Assembly (NCBI RefSeq): GCF_000023325.1 | Contig: NC_012785.1 | Span: 2,232,001-2,296,000 of the forward strand | Reading direction: 5' to 3' | DNA length: 64,000 nucleotides | DNA from: Kosmotoga olearia TBF 19.5.1 | Lineage (GTDB): Bacteria; Thermotogota; Thermotogae; Petrotogales; Kosmotogaceae | Shown: positions 38,291-48,424 of the stretch, piece by piece | How positions within the stretch are numbered: the stretch's first letter is position 1 | How the letters are laid out: every line of letters starts with the position of its first letter | Made by a program: the position numbers and the translations under genes | The notes under the pieces: generated by a model | What the model saw: only the letters and a program-made list of their open reading frames with translations | What the model was told of the DNA's origin: nothing | Database searches by the model: none

Positions 38291-38362
38291 ATATATGCGG
38301 AAAAAATAACCCTGTAAAGAGCTTGCCTTCAGGGCTGCTCGCACGGTGGATGGGAGATTATA

Positions 38363-39322
38363 ATGCGCAATCCAGGGGAACTGATTGATAAATCTATAGC
38401 TGAAATAAGGACTTTTGCGAACAAACTTGTTGTTGCTTTTTCTGGTGGCGAGGATAGTACGCTTGTAGCTCTTCTGGCACGTGAGGCTCTTGGAAAAGAC
38501 AACGTGAAACTGATCAACGTTTGTTTCGGGCCGTACAGTTACAGCGCCGGACTTGAAATCGTTGCATCGTTAGCAGCTAAGCTGGGTCTCAGACTTGAGT
38601 TTACTCCTGGATACGAGGAACAGGAAAAGATATGGAGGCATGGGCCTTCATGTAATCGTTGTACGCGTTTCGCAAAATTCAATTCCGTACGGAAGGCAAC
38701 GACAGCGTTGATTGCCACCGGTGCTAATCAATCTGACACGTGGGGACAGACTGGTATCGCTTTGAGCAAAGGGCTTTATTCACCGATAAGAGACTGGACA
38801 AAGGAAGAGATAAAAAAAGCTCTCAATTTTTTCGGTGTAGAGGTTCCAAGGATAGGTGAGGCCCCCGTTCGCGAAGGCTGTAAGCTCAAGCATCTGCTGA
38901 AGATGATGACCAATCCGGGATACCACGGCTACGCGGTTGCAGTGGCGAATGAGATACTGCTCGATAATTTAGGTGGTAGAAAACATGAACTCGCTAATGT
39001 GAAGATAATCGGGCCTCTTTCAAAAAATATTGCGCTGGTGAATGTTAGGCCTTTGCCACCTGAAAATGTCATTCAAAGGATCACAGAGAGGTTGACATCT
39101 GTAAATGCAATAGATGAGGTTCATTGGGTACAGAGACCAATAACACTTATAGTGACTGCCAATCCCGGAATATTTGGGGCAGAAAACTCTCGAAGGTGGA
39201 TCTTAGAAGGTAGGTTACAGCCGGAAATAGCTGAAAAAATAGAAATTAAATGGATTAAATCTAAGAACAGAAGGCTGGCAACATTCCAGGTTGTCGGTTT
39301 TGAAGAGACGGAGGTGCACTAG
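38363..39322 (+). CDS. LarE-like PP-loop ATP pyrophosphatase with three-cysteine motif
   Basis: 319 residues. The PP-loop SGGEDS (27-32) marks an adenylating pyrophosphatase; overall order resembles LarE (sulfur transfer to the lactate-racemase nickel-pincer cofactor) and related tRNA-thiolation enzymes. Cys97 and Cys100 (CNRC) and Cys173 (EGCKLKH) match the three-cysteine pattern that binds a [4Fe-4S] cluster in cluster-type LarE/TtuA proteins. About 110 C-terminal residues (210-319) form an extra domain I do not recognise. No larB/larC/larA is next to it. GGGAG precedes the ATG. It heads an operon with a HAD phosphatase and lnt. Confidence 0.75.
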   Translation: MRNPGELIDKSIAEIRTFANKLVVAFSGGEDSTLVALLAREALGKDNVKLINVCFGPYSYSAGLEIVASLAAKLGLRLEFTPGYEEQEKIWRHGPSCNRCTRFAKFNSVRKATTALIATGANQSDTWGQTGIALSKGLYSPIRDWTKEEIKKALNFFGVEVPRIGEAPVREGCKLKHLLKMMTNPGYHGYAVAVANEILLDNLGGRKHELANVKIIGPLSKNIALVNVRPLPPENVIQRITERLTSVNAIDEVHWVQRPITLIVTANPGIFGAENSRRWILEGRLQPEIAEKIEIKWIKSKNRRLATFQVVGFEETEVH

Positions 39323-39324
39323 AT

Positions 39325-40167
39325 TTGATAAAGCTAATAGCTATTGACCTCGACGGGACATTATTGAATAACAAAAAAGAGATTTCCCTTGAGAATACAG
39401 CTGCTCTAACGGAAGCAATGGAGAAAGGACTACATGTATCTATCTTTACGGGAAGAAGCTACATCTCGGGAAGCGAATATGCGAAAAAGCTTGGTCTGCG
39501 TGTTCCGGTGGTCTATCAAAACGGTGCTTTGATAATAAACTCAGATGATGGAAACAAAGGCGTGATAAGGAAGGTCATACTTTCCGCAAAACGTGCCCGG
39601 GAAATAGTCGAAGCTGCTAAGAAATATGGGTTGACATACATTGTATTTACGAATTTTTTCGACCTGCCGGATATGTTCATGGAAAGGATACCTGAAAATT
39701 CTCCCTTTAAGGGATACTTTCGCGCCAATCTTTACAGAATCACTATTGTGAATGATCCCGCTGATTTCATCCGTGATGAAGGAATCGCAGAGGTGGCCGT
39801 TGAAGGTCCCGAAAATCGTATCCTCTCTATGGTTGAGGAGCTTGGTCAACCCATGAATGATCTTTCTATTGTAAAAAATAACAGGATTAATGAACACACT
39901 TTCTACGAGTTCTTCGGCCCGAATGTTGGGAAAAATCAGGCTTTAGATTATGTGATGCATCATTTAGCATTGACCCCGGATGAGATCGCCTATATCGGGG
40001 ATAACTACAACGATGTTGAAATAATGAAGGTAGTGGGTCTTCCCATTGCCATGGCTAATGCACCGAAAGAGGTCAAAGATTTTGCGAGATATGTTACCAC
40101 AAGAACGAACAATGAACATGGTGTTGCGGAAGCTGTTAGAAAGATAATAAGGGAGGAGATAAGGTGA
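39325..40167 (+). CDS. Cof-type HAD-IIB family phosphatase
   Basis: 280 residues. Motif I DLDGTLLNN with the nucleophilic Asp, motif II FTGRSYIS, and motif IV GDNYNDVEIMKVVGLPIAMANAPKEVK mark the Cof subfamily, which dephosphorylates sugar phosphates or coenzymes such as FMN or PLP; the substrate is not predictable. The start is TTG 39325, 8 nt after GAGGTG and 2 nt after the previous stop. The stop overlaps the lnt start by 4 nt. Confidence 0.9.
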   Translation: MIKLIAIDLDGTLLNNKKEISLENTAALTEAMEKGLHVSIFTGRSYISGSEYAKKLGLRVPVVYQNGALIINSDDGNKGVIRKVILSAKRAREIVEAAKKYGLTYIVFTNFFDLPDMFMERIPENSPFKGYFRANLYRITIVNDPADFIRDEGIAEVAVEGPENRILSMVEELGQPMNDLSIVKNNRINEHTFYEFFGPNVGKNQALDYVMHHLALTPDEIAYIGDNYNDVEIMKVVGLPIAMANAPKEVKDFARYVTTRTNNEHGVAEAVRKIIREEIR

Positions 40168-41660
40168 TAAATGTACTACTATCTGCAGTTTTAACTGCTC
40201 TATCTATGCCGGGAATGCTGTGGGGTGGTTTGATCTGGATAGCTTTAGTGCCTCTGTTTTTAGAACTCAATAGATCAAATCTTGTTTCAGGAACCTTGAA
40301 ATCCTTTCTCTTTGGATATATCTATTTGCTTCTTGCTCATTACTGGGTTTTTCCGGTTTTATCTGTGAATGTTCCCGAAGTCCTGAATAGCTTTCCTCCT
40401 TTTGTAGGCGGTATGACCTTCTTTCTTATGGGATTGATAATGGCGGTTTCCTTTCTTGGCTTTGGATTTATTTACTCATTGTACAGTAAAAAGTTTCAGG
40501 ATTCGCTTTTGCTGAAATCAGTTTTTGTGGCAACACTCTACACGATCTTCGAGTACTTGAGAGGACTTGGACCTCTCGGTTTCACAGGTGGGAGACTCTC
40601 GGATGCCCTGGTCGATCAAAAAGGCTTATTACAGCTTTCTTCTCTTGGCGGACCGCTTCTACTTATTTTCATTGTGGCTTTTGTAAATGCATTGATAGCA
40701 GCCAGAGTAGGCGAACGACGCAGGGGAAGGCCCATGTTTGTGGTTACATTGCTCCTCGCAATTTTTGTTATCAACGGAGCTGTTGAAAGGTTTATACCTG
40801 TGGTAGATTTTGATCCCGAATATTCAAAGGAGATAGTCGCTATCCAGACGAATTTTCCTCAATCCATAAAATACAACGGTTCTATTCAAGAAACGCTCAA
40901 GGTAGTTGAAGAGGCTCTTGAAGAGGTTCCCGATGGTTCTATTGTGGTGCTACCTGAGGCAACGTTTATGAATGATATCAGGCATAATTATGTTGGCAAA
41001 GAATTAATAGATATATGTGAAAGGAAGCAGATTGAACTCTTCATAGGGTTCCCGACTTTTAATGAAGGCACCCACAACCAGATACGCGTTGTTTCGGGTG
41101 ATGGATTTTCTTCCGAATCTTACGCAAAAATCAAATTGACTCCATTTGCAGAGTTTCTACCCTGGCCAAGGCTTTTCGGCGTTTTTGGTTTTTTGCGTTT
41201 TCTTGATTTCTTTACCCCGGGTAATGAATACACTGTTTTCACTCTGAATGACCAGCGTATAGGGACACAGATATGTTTCGATTCATATTACTCATCGATT
41301 TCACGTGGTCTTACCAAAAATGGGAGTTTCATTCTGATTACCTCTACAAACGACGGCTGGTTTTCCTTTGATTCTGGCCTGAATTATCATCTATCGAAAA
41401 GCGTTATCCGAGCTGTGGAAAACAGAAGATTCGTGCTTCAGGTATCGAATACAGGAATAACGGCTTTAATAGATCCTTATGGGAGAATCATAAAAAGCTT
41501 GCCAACTGCCAAAGAAAAGAATGTGGATTTTCTGGTATCCACCTTTGAATATTTACCTCTTGCAGGCCAGAGTTTCTATACCAGGCACGGAGATTGGTTG
41601 TTCTATATCTTGCTTATAGTCGCACTGATAATGATTGTCTTCGGTGGTATATTGTTCTGA
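40164..41660 (+). CDS. lnt: Apolipoprotein N-acyltransferase
   Basis: 498 residues; adds the third acyl chain to lipoproteins. About seven N-terminal membrane helices are followed by a periplasmic nitrilase-like domain (215-465) with the catalytic triad: Glu in VVLPEATF, Lys in YAKIKLTPFAEFLPW and Cys in GTQICFDSYYSS. A last membrane helix closes the protein. Its presence fits a diderm envelope with triacylated lipoproteins. It overlaps the HAD gene by 4 nt and is the last gene of its unit. Confidence 0.92.
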   Translation: MINVLLSAVLTALSMPGMLWGGLIWIALVPLFLELNRSNLVSGTLKSFLFGYIYLLLAHYWVFPVLSVNVPEVLNSFPPFVGGMTFFLMGLIMAVSFLGFGFIYSLYSKKFQDSLLLKSVFVATLYTIFEYLRGLGPLGFTGGRLSDALVDQKGLLQLSSLGGPLLLIFIVAFVNALIAARVGERRRGRPMFVVTLLLAIFVINGAVERFIPVVDFDPEYSKEIVAIQTNFPQSIKYNGSIQETLKVVEEALEEVPDGSIVVLPEATFMNDIRHNYVGKELIDICERKQIELFIGFPTFNEGTHNQIRVVSGDGFSSESYAKIKLTPFAEFLPWPRLFGVFGFLRFLDFFTPGNEYTVFTLNDQRIGTQICFDSYYSSISRGLTKNGSFILITSTNDGWFSFDSGLNYHLSKSVIRAVENRRFVLQVSNTGITALIDPYGRIIKSLPTAKEKNVDFLVSTFEYLPLAGQSFYTRHGDWLFYILLIVALIMIVFGGILF

Positions 41661-41665
41661 GATTT

Positions 41666-42448
41666 TTATAGTATTTTGTCCGTAAACTCCATGATTAGCT
41701 TTTTGTTTCCGTTATAAGCAAGAATGTCTGGCGCGAAGATATCAAATGTCTCTCCAGTGCAACTTTGTATATCTCCGCCTGCTTCTTTTACAAGCAGTAT
41801 ACCAGCGGCAACATCCCAGGGGTTTAACGCTTCCTCCCAGAATACATCTGCTCTGCCACTTGCAACGTAGCAAAGATCCAGGGCGGCGCTGCCAGTTATC
41901 CTCAGGGCTCTGCTGTGTTTTACCGCTTTTGATATTCTTTCAACAACTCTGGTATATGCGGTGTCTGAGGAATACTGAAGACCTGTATGAATGGAAGCTT
42001 CTTTCAATTCCGAAGTGCTGCTTACCTTCAATTTTTTTCCGTTAAGGTAAGAGCCTTTTCCGTTGACGGCCCAGAAGGTTTCCCGGGTATTCGGATCATA
42101 TACAACCCCAAGAATGACGCTGTCTTTCTTCATAAGCGCCACCGAGGTACAAAAGTGAGGTGTCCCCCGGGAGAAATTCGTGGTTCCATCTATGGGATCA
42201 ACAACCCACATCATCTCTTTGTTTGTAATACCGACAGTTTCCTCTCCAAGATAACCTGCATCAGAAAGGAGCTTACCGAGAAACTCTTTGAGTTCCTCTT
42301 CTATTTCTATGTCTATTGTTGTAACAATATCTCTAAAACTGGATTTTCTGTCGACTTTGAAACGGCGGGAAAACAACTTTTCCCGCCATATTTCGTACAA
42401 CTTCTTTTTAACTTCGTCAACGATTTTCTCCAGAGAACCATTATCCAC
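41666..42448 (-). CDS. Inositol monophosphatase family protein
   Basis: 260 residues of the IMPase/FBPase family. Metal-binding motif 1 WVVDPIDGTTNFSRG and motif 2 WDVAAGILLVKEAGG are intact, and the GEE motif is YLGEETVG. In thermophiles these enzymes often act on inositol-1-phosphate and fructose-1,6-bisphosphate; which applies is open. The start is GTG 42448, 9 nt after GGAG and overlapping pheT by 8 nt, so it is co-translated with pheST. It converges on lnt with a 5-nt gap. Confidence 0.9.
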   Translation of the reverse strand: MDNGSLEKIVDEVKKKLYEIWREKLFSRRFKVDRKSSFRDIVTTIDIEIEEELKEFLGKLLSDAGYLGEETVGITNKEMMWVVDPIDGTTNFSRGTPHFCTSVALMKKDSVILGVVYDPNTRETFWAVNGKGSYLNGKKLKVSSTSELKEASIHTGLQYSSDTAYTRVVERISKAVKHSRALRITGSAALDLCYVASGRADVFWEEALNPWDVAAGILLVKEAGGDIQSCTGETFDIFAPDILAYNGNKKLIMEFTDKIL

Positions 42449-44801
42449 GTAACTTCACTCCAATTTCTTCCAGGGAGCTAATAATATTGTTTATCGCTGA
42501 ATTGATCTCATCTTCCTTCAGCGTTTCTGTAAAAGACTCGAAGGTAAGAGAGATTGTAATGCTCCTAAATCCCTTGGGGATTCCTTTTCCACGATATATG
42601 TCGGTAACCCTGATATCCGTCAGATATTTGCTGCCGGCTTTCTGAATTGTCTCTTTTATTTTTTCATAGGTGATTTCAGGGCTTATGAGGATCGAAAGAT
42701 CTCTGAATACCCTCGGGAACGGAGACATATTTACATTAATACACCTTTTCGTTTCTTTTTCCAGTAGGCTTTCAAGGTCGAGTTCAGCGATGAAGACCTC
42801 AGCGTTCTTTATTTCGTAGAGCCTATCAGCTAGACTGCTATCGAAGACTCCGAAAAAGCCTATTTTCTTTTCGCCTATATAAATATCCGCAGAAGCGCGT
42901 TTTTCCAGCCAGCTCTCTTCTGGTTCTTTGAAGGTAACGGAAACGCCGTAAGATTCAAGGACATCTTCAACAACTCCTTTGAAGGTGTAGAAAGAAACCA
43001 TGCGTTTGTCTGTGTAATCCTCCTTGTTCTCTTTCCCCATGGCCAAAAATCCGAGAGACAGCGATTCAGGCTTTTTTGGATCCACCGAGAAAATCTTTCC
43101 CACTTCAAATATTTTGAGATCTCTATTTTGCCTGCGATAGTTGTATGAAGCCACCTCAAGAAGCCCAAAAAGGAGAGAGGGTCTTAGCGCACTCATCTCG
43201 ATTGAAAGAGGATTTTTCAGTAAGGTGTATTTGAGATTCTTGTCCAGCGAGGTGATACTATCCGGATTAATAAAACTGTATGTGATAACTTCGTCATATC
43301 CCAGGGAAGTCATGATATTTTTTACCCTTTTTATGGTTTTTACCTCTGAAGATTGTGAGCAGCCACCTGGAGTAATTCGCGGAAGCTCGCTTTCAATCTT
43401 GTCGTAACCATAGATACGGCCGATTTCTTCCACAAGATCGATCTCCTGATCGATATCGTGCCTGTGAGATGGTGGGGTAACATTCCAGCCATCACCGGAT
43501 TCTTTGAGCGAAAATCCTAGAGATAGCAATATTTCTTCTACGTCTTTTATAGGAACCACAGTTCCAAGAACCTTATCCACAAACCATTTTCGCAGATGAA
43601 TGGTTCCTGGTTCTGAAGATTGCCCAACGTCGATTATTCCGCTGGCTATCTCGGCAGAAGCGAGTTGTTGCAACAGGGTGGCAAGCCTTTTGATGACATA
43701 CAGCGAATCCTTTGCGTCTATCCCTCTTTCGAAGCGGTAAGAGCTATCAGTAGATATACCCAATCTCCTGGCCGTTTTTCTTATTCTGACAGGATCAAAG
43801 ACTGCTACCTCTAATAGGACATCGGTGGTCTCTTCTGAGATCCCCGAATTCGCTCCTCCCATAATACCGGCCAGCGCAAGCGGTGTTTCTCCATCCGTTA
43901 TCAGCAGATCCGTGTCAAGAAGCTCGATAACCTTACCATCAAGCAGTGTCATTTTTTCTCCCTGCGAAGCATTCCTAACCACGATTTTTTTGTTCGGGAT
44001 TTTGGCCAGATCAAAAGCGTGAACCGGGTGGCCAGTTTCTAATAAGACATAGTTGGTGATGTCAACAACGTTGTTTAAGGGTCTCAATCCTGCAGCGATG
44101 AGGCGTCTCTTCAACCACAGTGGTGATTCTTTAACCCTGACGTTTTTCATCACAAGTGCTGTGTATCTTTGACATCCCTCATCTTCAATTCTTATTTCTA
44201 CCGGTTTATCTGTTCCTTTGACTTCGTTAATCTCCGGGATTTTGAGAGGACGTTTGTATATAGCCCGCAACTCTCGCGCAATACCGATCATTGACAGACA
44301 ATCACCTCTATTGGGTGTCAACTCCACCTCTATTACAGGATAGTTCAGTTTCAGGATATCTTTAACGTCTTTTCCCAGTGGTACCGCTTCGGAGAATCTG
44401 AGGATGTGTGTTGATTTTTCCTCGAGCCTTAACTCTTCAAATGAAAGGAACATCCCTTCAGACATCACTCCGCGAAAGTTCCTCTTTCTTATCTCCAGAT
44501 CCCATAGCCTGCCACCTTCAGGAAGCACAGCCACGTATTCTTCAGGTTTGACGCTGAGATCAGCAGTAACTACCGTTAAAAGTTTGTCCCCTATATTCAC
44601 CTCGGTGACAACGAGCTTATCTGCATTCGGATGGGGGATAACCTTTTCAATTTTTCCCGTTACCGCTCCTTCAAGATAATCCCAGGGATATTCAACACCT
44701 TCAACCGCTGTACCGCTGAGTGAAAGCGCACTGGTTAACTCCTGAACATCTTTATCTGATAGATCTATTATCTCATTCAACCATTCGACGGGTATTCTCA
44801 T
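42441..44801 (-). CDS. pheT: Phenylalanyl-tRNA synthetase beta subunit
   Basis: 786 residues with the full bacterial layout: EMAP-type tRNA-binding OB fold (about 40-150), B3/B4 editing domain (about 210-380, including RDVTNYVLLE-like [18 protein letters not shown]), B5 (about 400-470), catalytic-like core and C-terminal ferredoxin-fold anticodon-binding domain (about 690-786). Start ATG 44801 overlaps pheS by 4 nt. It is followed by an IMPase gene that starts before pheT ends. Confidence 0.97.
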   Translation of the reverse strand: MRIPVEWLNEIIDLSDKDVQELTSALSLSGTAVEGVEYPWDYLEGAVTGKIEKVIPHPNADKLVVTEVNIGDKLLTVVTADLSVKPEEYVAVLPEGGRLWDLEIRKRNFRGVMSEGMFLSFEELRLEEKSTHILRFSEAVPLGKDVKDILKLNYPVIEVELTPNRGDCLSMIGIARELRAIYKRPLKIPEINEVKGTDKPVEIRIEDEGCQRYTALVMKNVRVKESPLWLKRRLIAAGLRPLNNVVDITNYVLLETGHPVHAFDLAKIPNKKIVVRNASQGEKMTLLDGKVIELLDTDLLITDGETPLALAGIMGGANSGISEETTDVLLEVAVFDPVRIRKTARRLGISTDSSYRFERGIDAKDSLYVIKRLATLLQQLASAEIASGIIDVGQSSEPGTIHLRKWFVDKVLGTVVPIKDVEEILLSLGFSLKESGDGWNVTPPSHRHDIDQEIDLVEEIGRIYGYDKIESELPRITPGGCSQSSEVKTIKRVKNIMTSLGYDEVITYSFINPDSITSLDKNLKYTLLKNPLSIEMSALRPSLLFGLLEVASYNYRRQNRDLKIFEVGKIFSVDPKKPESLSLGFLAMGKENKEDYTDKRMVSFYTFKGVVEDVLESYGVSVTFKEPEESWLEKRASADIYIGEKKIGFFGVFDSSLADRLYEIKNAEVFIAELDLESLLEKETKRCINVNMSPFPRVFRDLSILISPEITYEKIKETIQKAGSKYLTDIRVTDIYRGKGIPKGFRSITISLTFESFTETLKEDEINSAINNIISSLEEIGVKLRG

Positions 44802-45835
44802 GCATTCACCCCCATGAACTTTTTGAGGAATCTTCGATCATTTCTGAGAAGGTCTCTGATATCCCCGAGGTTGTATTTGAGCATCGCGATCCTTTCGACA
44901 CCCGTACCGAGTGCGAATCCAGACCAGATCTCGGGATCGTAACCAACATTTCTGAAAACATTGGGATGAACCATTCCTGATCCGAGGATTTCCAGCCAGC
45001 CGGTACCACCGCAGCTACGGCAACCGGTACCACCACAAATTCCGCAAGACACGTCAACCTCAAAGCTCGGTTCAGTAAAGGGGAAGAAACTTGGTCCCAA
45101 TCGGATTTTTCTGTTTTCACCAAACATCCTTTTCACGAAAACCTCAAGAACACCTTTCAAATGCGCCACTGAGACGTGCCTATCGACATACAAAACCTCA
45201 AATTGATGGAACATTGGCAGATGAGTACTGTCCGGGGTATCCTTGCGGTAACATTTCCCGGGTGAAAAGATCGCCAGAGGCGGCTTTCGCGACTCCATAA
45301 CCCTTATTTGAACTGGAGAGGTATGGGTTCTGAGGAGCCAACGTTCATCGAGGTAAAAAGTATCATGCATATCTCTTGCAGGATGCCATTCCGGAGTATT
45401 CAATGCTTCGAAGTTGTAGTAAACCTCCTCAATTTCCGGACCAAGCACAACCTCAAATCCCATGCTGCTCCAGATTTCCTGAACCTCTTCCATAACCTGC
45501 GTGAGAAGATGTAATGCACCTCTGTCGCGTCTAGCTCCAGGCAAGGAAACATCGTACCTGTCCTCAAGTTCCCTGATTTTTCGCGCTTCCATTTCGAGAA
45601 CTCTTCGTTTTTCAGAGATTTTCTCTTCAAGGGTCCTTTTGAACTGGTTAACCATCTTCCCGTAGCCCTTTCGCTCCTCTGGAGGGAGTTCCCGAATCTT
45701 TTTAAGCATGGAAGTCACGAGCCCTTGTTTTCCTAAATAGCGAGCTTTGATTACCTGAAGCTCGGCTGAGTTCGTAGCTTCAGAAATCTCTTTTAAGGCC
45801 TTTTCTAAATCAAATTCTCTGATATCTGACACCAT
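44798..45835 (-). CDS. pheS: Phenylalanyl-tRNA synthetase alpha subunit
   Basis: 345-residue catalytic subunit. Class II motifs are visible: [12 protein letters not shown] (motif 2 region), [10 protein letters not shown], and [36 protein letters not shown] (motif 3). It has the cysteine-rich insert [17 protein letters not shown] found in many bacterial PheS. ATG 45835 follows GGGGGTG; codons upstream of it belong to the intergenic spacer. It is coupled to pheT by ATGA. Confidence 0.97.
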   Translation of the reverse strand: MVSDIREFDLEKALKEISEATNSAELQVIKARYLGKQGLVTSMLKKIRELPPEERKGYGKMVNQFKRTLEEKISEKRRVLEMEARKIRELEDRYDVSLPGARRDRGALHLLTQVMEEVQEIWSSMGFEVVLGPEIEEVYYNFEALNTPEWHPARDMHDTFYLDERWLLRTHTSPVQIRVMESRKPPLAIFSPGKCYRKDTPDSTHLPMFHQFEVLYVDRHVSVAHLKGVLEVFVKRMFGENRKIRLGPSFFPFTEPSFEVDVSCGICGGTGCRSCGGTGWLEILGSGMVHPNVFRNVGYDPEIWSGFALGTGVERIAMLKYNLGDIRDLLRNDRRFLKKFMGVNA

Positions 45836-45867
45836 AAGCACCCCCAGAAACGGCAAGTTGTTTATCT

Positions 45868-46302
45868 TCACGATGTTTGTTGTTGTGCACAGCGTTTACA
45901 TATACCAAAAAAAGAGATATTGATTTGTTTAACTTCTGAACTATCCTCAGGTACAAAGAAAAGAAGTCCCTTAGAAAGGTTTTGAGAAAGTTCAACATCG
46001 AAAATTCTATTGCATCTTTCACATACGAAATGAGCGTGGAGTTCAGTGTTTGGATCGTATCTCCGTGTTCCATCCGGTGTCTGGAGCACCACTATGAATC
46101 CCTCTTTTTCTAGCATCTCCAGGACATTGTAAACGGTTGCTATCGAAACATTGGATTGCAGCTTCATGGTTTTTCTATGGATCTCTTCAGCGGTAGGGTG
46201 TTCCGTGTTGTTATGTAAAACGCGTAACACGGCAACTCTCTGTGGAGTAATACGATACCCTTTGCCTTTAAGCATACTTATGGCAGACTTAACATCAAAC
46301 AT
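45868..46302 (-). CDS. Fur-family transcriptional regulator (PerR-like)
   Basis: 144 residues: winged helix (1-80, [18 protein letters not shown]...[27 protein letters not shown]) and metal-binding dimerisation domain with [15 protein letters not shown] and CKRC, a four-Cys structural zinc site. DGTRRYDPN is the PerR/Fur regulatory-site segment. Which metal or peroxide it senses is not certain; the anaerobe oxygen-defence genes elsewhere in the window (sor, ferritin-like) are natural candidate targets. A TATAAT box is 30 nt upstream. It precedes pheST on the same strand by 32 nt. Confidence 0.9.
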   Translation of the reverse strand: MFDVKSAISMLKGKGYRITPQRVAVLRVLHNNTEHPTAEEIHRKTMKLQSNVSIATVYNVLEMLEKEGFIVVLQTPDGTRRYDPNTELHAHFVCERCNRIFDVELSQNLSKGLLFFVPEDSSEVKQINISFFGICKRCAQQQTS

Positions 46303-46331
46303 ATTTTGATGCCTCCATTATCATTTTCTTG

Positions 46332-46337
46332 ATTATA
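46332..46337 (-). promoter_or_regulatory. Candidate -10 box of the Fur-family gene
   Basis: TATAAT on the minus strand, 30 nt upstream of the ATG and followed by GGAGG. AT-rich sequence with GATAAT-like elements between it and the start could be an autoregulatory Fur-type site, but no clear inverted repeat is present. Confidence 0.45.
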
Positions 46338-46400
46338 CAATGAAACAAAGGTTTTTTGTGAATATCGTACATGTCAGAAGACGGTTTGAGGGGCGGCGCA

Positions 46401-47288
46401 TCAATGAGCAGCAATTAGATGCGAAAGAATATTCCTTAGTTCTTCAGAATCCCTGGAACCAATTATAATCAGAGATATTGAAGAGCCAAAAAGTTCATAA
46501 TAATAGTTTAAGCCATTGGCAGCACATACATCTAATATCATTTTTAAGAGCGGATCAGGGTTGGCATTGAATAAAAGAAAAACTACGATTCTTCCTGAAA
46601 TCTCTGAGTCAAGATATAGTGTATATAGCAGGTGACCGTCTTTGCCGTAGCTGAAGTCCATGGCATGCCACTGGAAATTCTCGTTCAGATAACTTTCGGA
46701 TAACTGAATAGGCGGTCTGATGATGTTTACACCATTCAAAGCGTTCGATACCTTATCCGCGTCCTCCTGGGTAATCTTACGGTAATTGTTGTATTTAACC
46801 AGCACTATGTATGGTCCGAACCTTTTTACCAATTTTGTAAGCCTGAGCTTGTCATCAAAGGTTATCTCGTAGTTAATACCATCATTGCTAATAATGTATT
46901 TATGTCCGTAGGGTAAGTCGAGCACTAACCGTACATCGTAAACTCCGTTCTTGATGATATCTATCAATTTATCCTCCACATCCCTGATGGGTAGCAAAGG
47001 TTCGAAGGCATTCTTACCGAGAATAACAAATTCTCCCTGTGAATTTTTTACCCAAGTGTAACCGCCTCTGGATGAATGAACCTCCACAAGTCTATATGGA
47101 CCTACATTTATAACGGATTCGCTCCTGTAAACGGTTTCAAAAAAACCTTTTTCAGTTACCATTCTCTCTACCTTGTAGGAGGATGAGGATAATTTTTCTA
47201 CAAGATCCAAAAGTATTTCTTGAGCTTTTTGGGCAAAGCTTATGGACAAAAGCAAACACACGAAAATGACTGTGAGTATTCTCTTCAT
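46401..47288 (-). CDS. Exported RseB/MucB-like protein of the ECF sigma operon
   Basis: 295 residues with a signal peptide (1-20, MKRILTVIFVCLLLSISFAQ). The following region (YKVERMVTEKGFFETVYRSESVINVGPYRLVEV, then SRGGYTWVKNSQGEFVIL) looks like the LolA/RseB fold: beta-strands about a lipid-binding barrel. Gene position after an ECF sigma factor and an anti-sigma membrane protein supports a MucB/RseB-like regulatory role. No close family was recognised with certainty. ATG 47288 lies 8 nt after GGAG; a GTG at 47297 is inside that site. Confidence 0.6.
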   Translation of the reverse strand: MKRILTVIFVCLLLSISFAQKAQEILLDLVEKLSSSSYKVERMVTEKGFFETVYRSESVINVGPYRLVEVHSSRGGYTWVKNSQGEFVILGKNAFEPLLPIRDVEDKLIDIIKNGVYDVRLVLDLPYGHKYIISNDGINYEITFDDKLRLTKLVKRFGPYIVLVKYNNYRKITQEDADKVSNALNGVNIIRPPIQLSESYLNENFQWHAMDFSYGKDGHLLYTLYLDSEISGRIVVFLLFNANPDPLLKMILDVCAANGLNYYYELFGSSISLIIIGSRDSEELRNILSHLIAAH

Positions 47289-47303
47289 TCGACTCACTCC
47301 TGG

Positions 47304-47837
47304 TTAGAAGTTTGTATTAACCACGACAACATCGATGTTTTCAGCGGGTACTTTCTTTATGAAATCAACACTTTTCAACATTTTTTCCTGCAAATCGGTA
47401 TCTGCCTGTGCGGAGGGTTCTGCGGAAATTGCTTTTTCTACACCGCCAGTCGTTGATAGTGCTAAATTCGGAAAGTCTCCAAGACCCTGTCTGGCATTGA
47501 GAACATTGATGTTGTATTCAAGAGGTGTTCTCCCTTCAGTGACAACAATAGGAAAATTTTTTCGGTGAATGTCGATGCTATTCTTTGAAAAGAAATCAAT
47601 ACCAATAAAAACGGCAATAAAACAGGCAGCCAGAGATATGTAGAGTCTGTATGGAAGCACTTTTTTCCTTCTGATGGCTTCCAGAGTTTTTCTTTTCAAT
47701 TTTTCACCTGGATTATAGGCAGTTCTTTCTTTAAAGACCAAAAGTGCTCTAACATATTTCACCACGGCTTCTTTATCTTTTTCATTCAGAGCTTCTTTTG
47801 GAATTTCACCGTCAAGGAATCTGTCAAAATTACTCAT
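47304..47837 (-). CDS. Putative membrane anti-sigma factor
   Basis: 177 residues with one membrane helix (about 63-83, LYISLAACFIAVFIGIDFF). The N-terminal cytoplasmic part (1-62) is charged and helical (FDRFLDGEIPKEALNEKDKEAVVKYVRALL), as in anti-sigma domains, but has no HxxxCxxC zinc motif. The C-terminal ~95 residues are outside the membrane. The start ATG 47837 follows GGAGGGAGG and overlaps the sigma gene by 8 nt. Assignment rests mostly on context and topology. Confidence 0.7.
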   Translation of the reverse strand: MSNFDRFLDGEIPKEALNEKDKEAVVKYVRALLVFKERTAYNPGEKLKRKTLEAIRRKKVLPYRLYISLAACFIAVFIGIDFFSKNSIDIHRKNFPIVVTEGRTPLEYNINVLNARQGLGDFPNLALSTTGGVEKAISAEPSAQADTDLQEKMLKSVDFIKKVPAENIDVVVVNTNF

Positions 47838-48390
47838 TGTAACCTCCCTCCTCAAGGAGATGCCTGAGACGTTTCCGGGCATAGTGTAATCGGCTCTTTA
47901 TTGTTCCGTTTGGCTTCCCGAGAATCTGGGCTATCTCTTCATATGAAAGCCCCTCAATATCTCTAAGCTTTATCAACAACCTATCTTCTTCAGGGAGTTT
48001 TGCGATTATATTTGTCAGTTCTTCATAGCTCAGCTCGTTCATTACTTCCCTGAACACATCGTTGGGCGCTGGAGGTTCGAGAAATGGTTTCTCGTCGTTT
48101 TCCTGGAAGTCCGTCAAGTACTCCCGGTTTCTCTTCCGTTTTGCAATAATGTCATTACACACGTTGATTGCGACCCTATAAAGCCATGTAGATAGTTTCG
48201 CTTCGCCACGGAACTTTTTTATATTTTTAAACACCTTTATAAAAGTCTCCTGAAGGACGTCATCAACATCATCTGTGCCGAGGTAGGAACGAATAACACT
48301 CCCCAATCGAGGAGCGTATTTGTCGTACAGTACCTCATAAGCCCACATTTCTTTCTTTTTCAGTCCTTCGATCAATTTTTTCTCGTCCAA
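47830..48390 (-). CDS. ECF (sigma-70 family) RNA polymerase sigma factor
   Basis: 186 residues with region 2 (WAYEVLYDKYAPRLGSVIR...DDVDDVLQETFIKVFKNIKKFRGEAKLSTWLYRVAINVC) and region 4 (LPEEDRLLIKLRDIEGLSYEEIAQILGKPNGTIKSRLHYARKRLRHLLEE), no region 1 or 3. I start at TTG 48390, 5 nt after AGGGGGA; the ATG at 48441 upstream has no ribosome-binding site and would lie almost on the -10 box. The stop overlaps the anti-sigma gene. It resembles SigW/RpoE-type envelope-stress factors; the target genes are unknown. Confidence 0.92.
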   Translation of the reverse strand: MDEKKLIEGLKKKEMWAYEVLYDKYAPRLGSVIRSYLGTDDVDDVLQETFIKVFKNIKKFRGEAKLSTWLYRVAINVCNDIIAKRKRNREYLTDFQENDEKPFLEPPAPNDVFREVMNELSYEELTNIIAKLPEEDRLLIKLRDIEGLSYEEIAQILGKPNGTIKSRLHYARKRLRHLLEEGGYNE

Positions 48391-48424
48391 GGGAATCCCC
48401 CTGTCATGAATTTTGACACCACTT

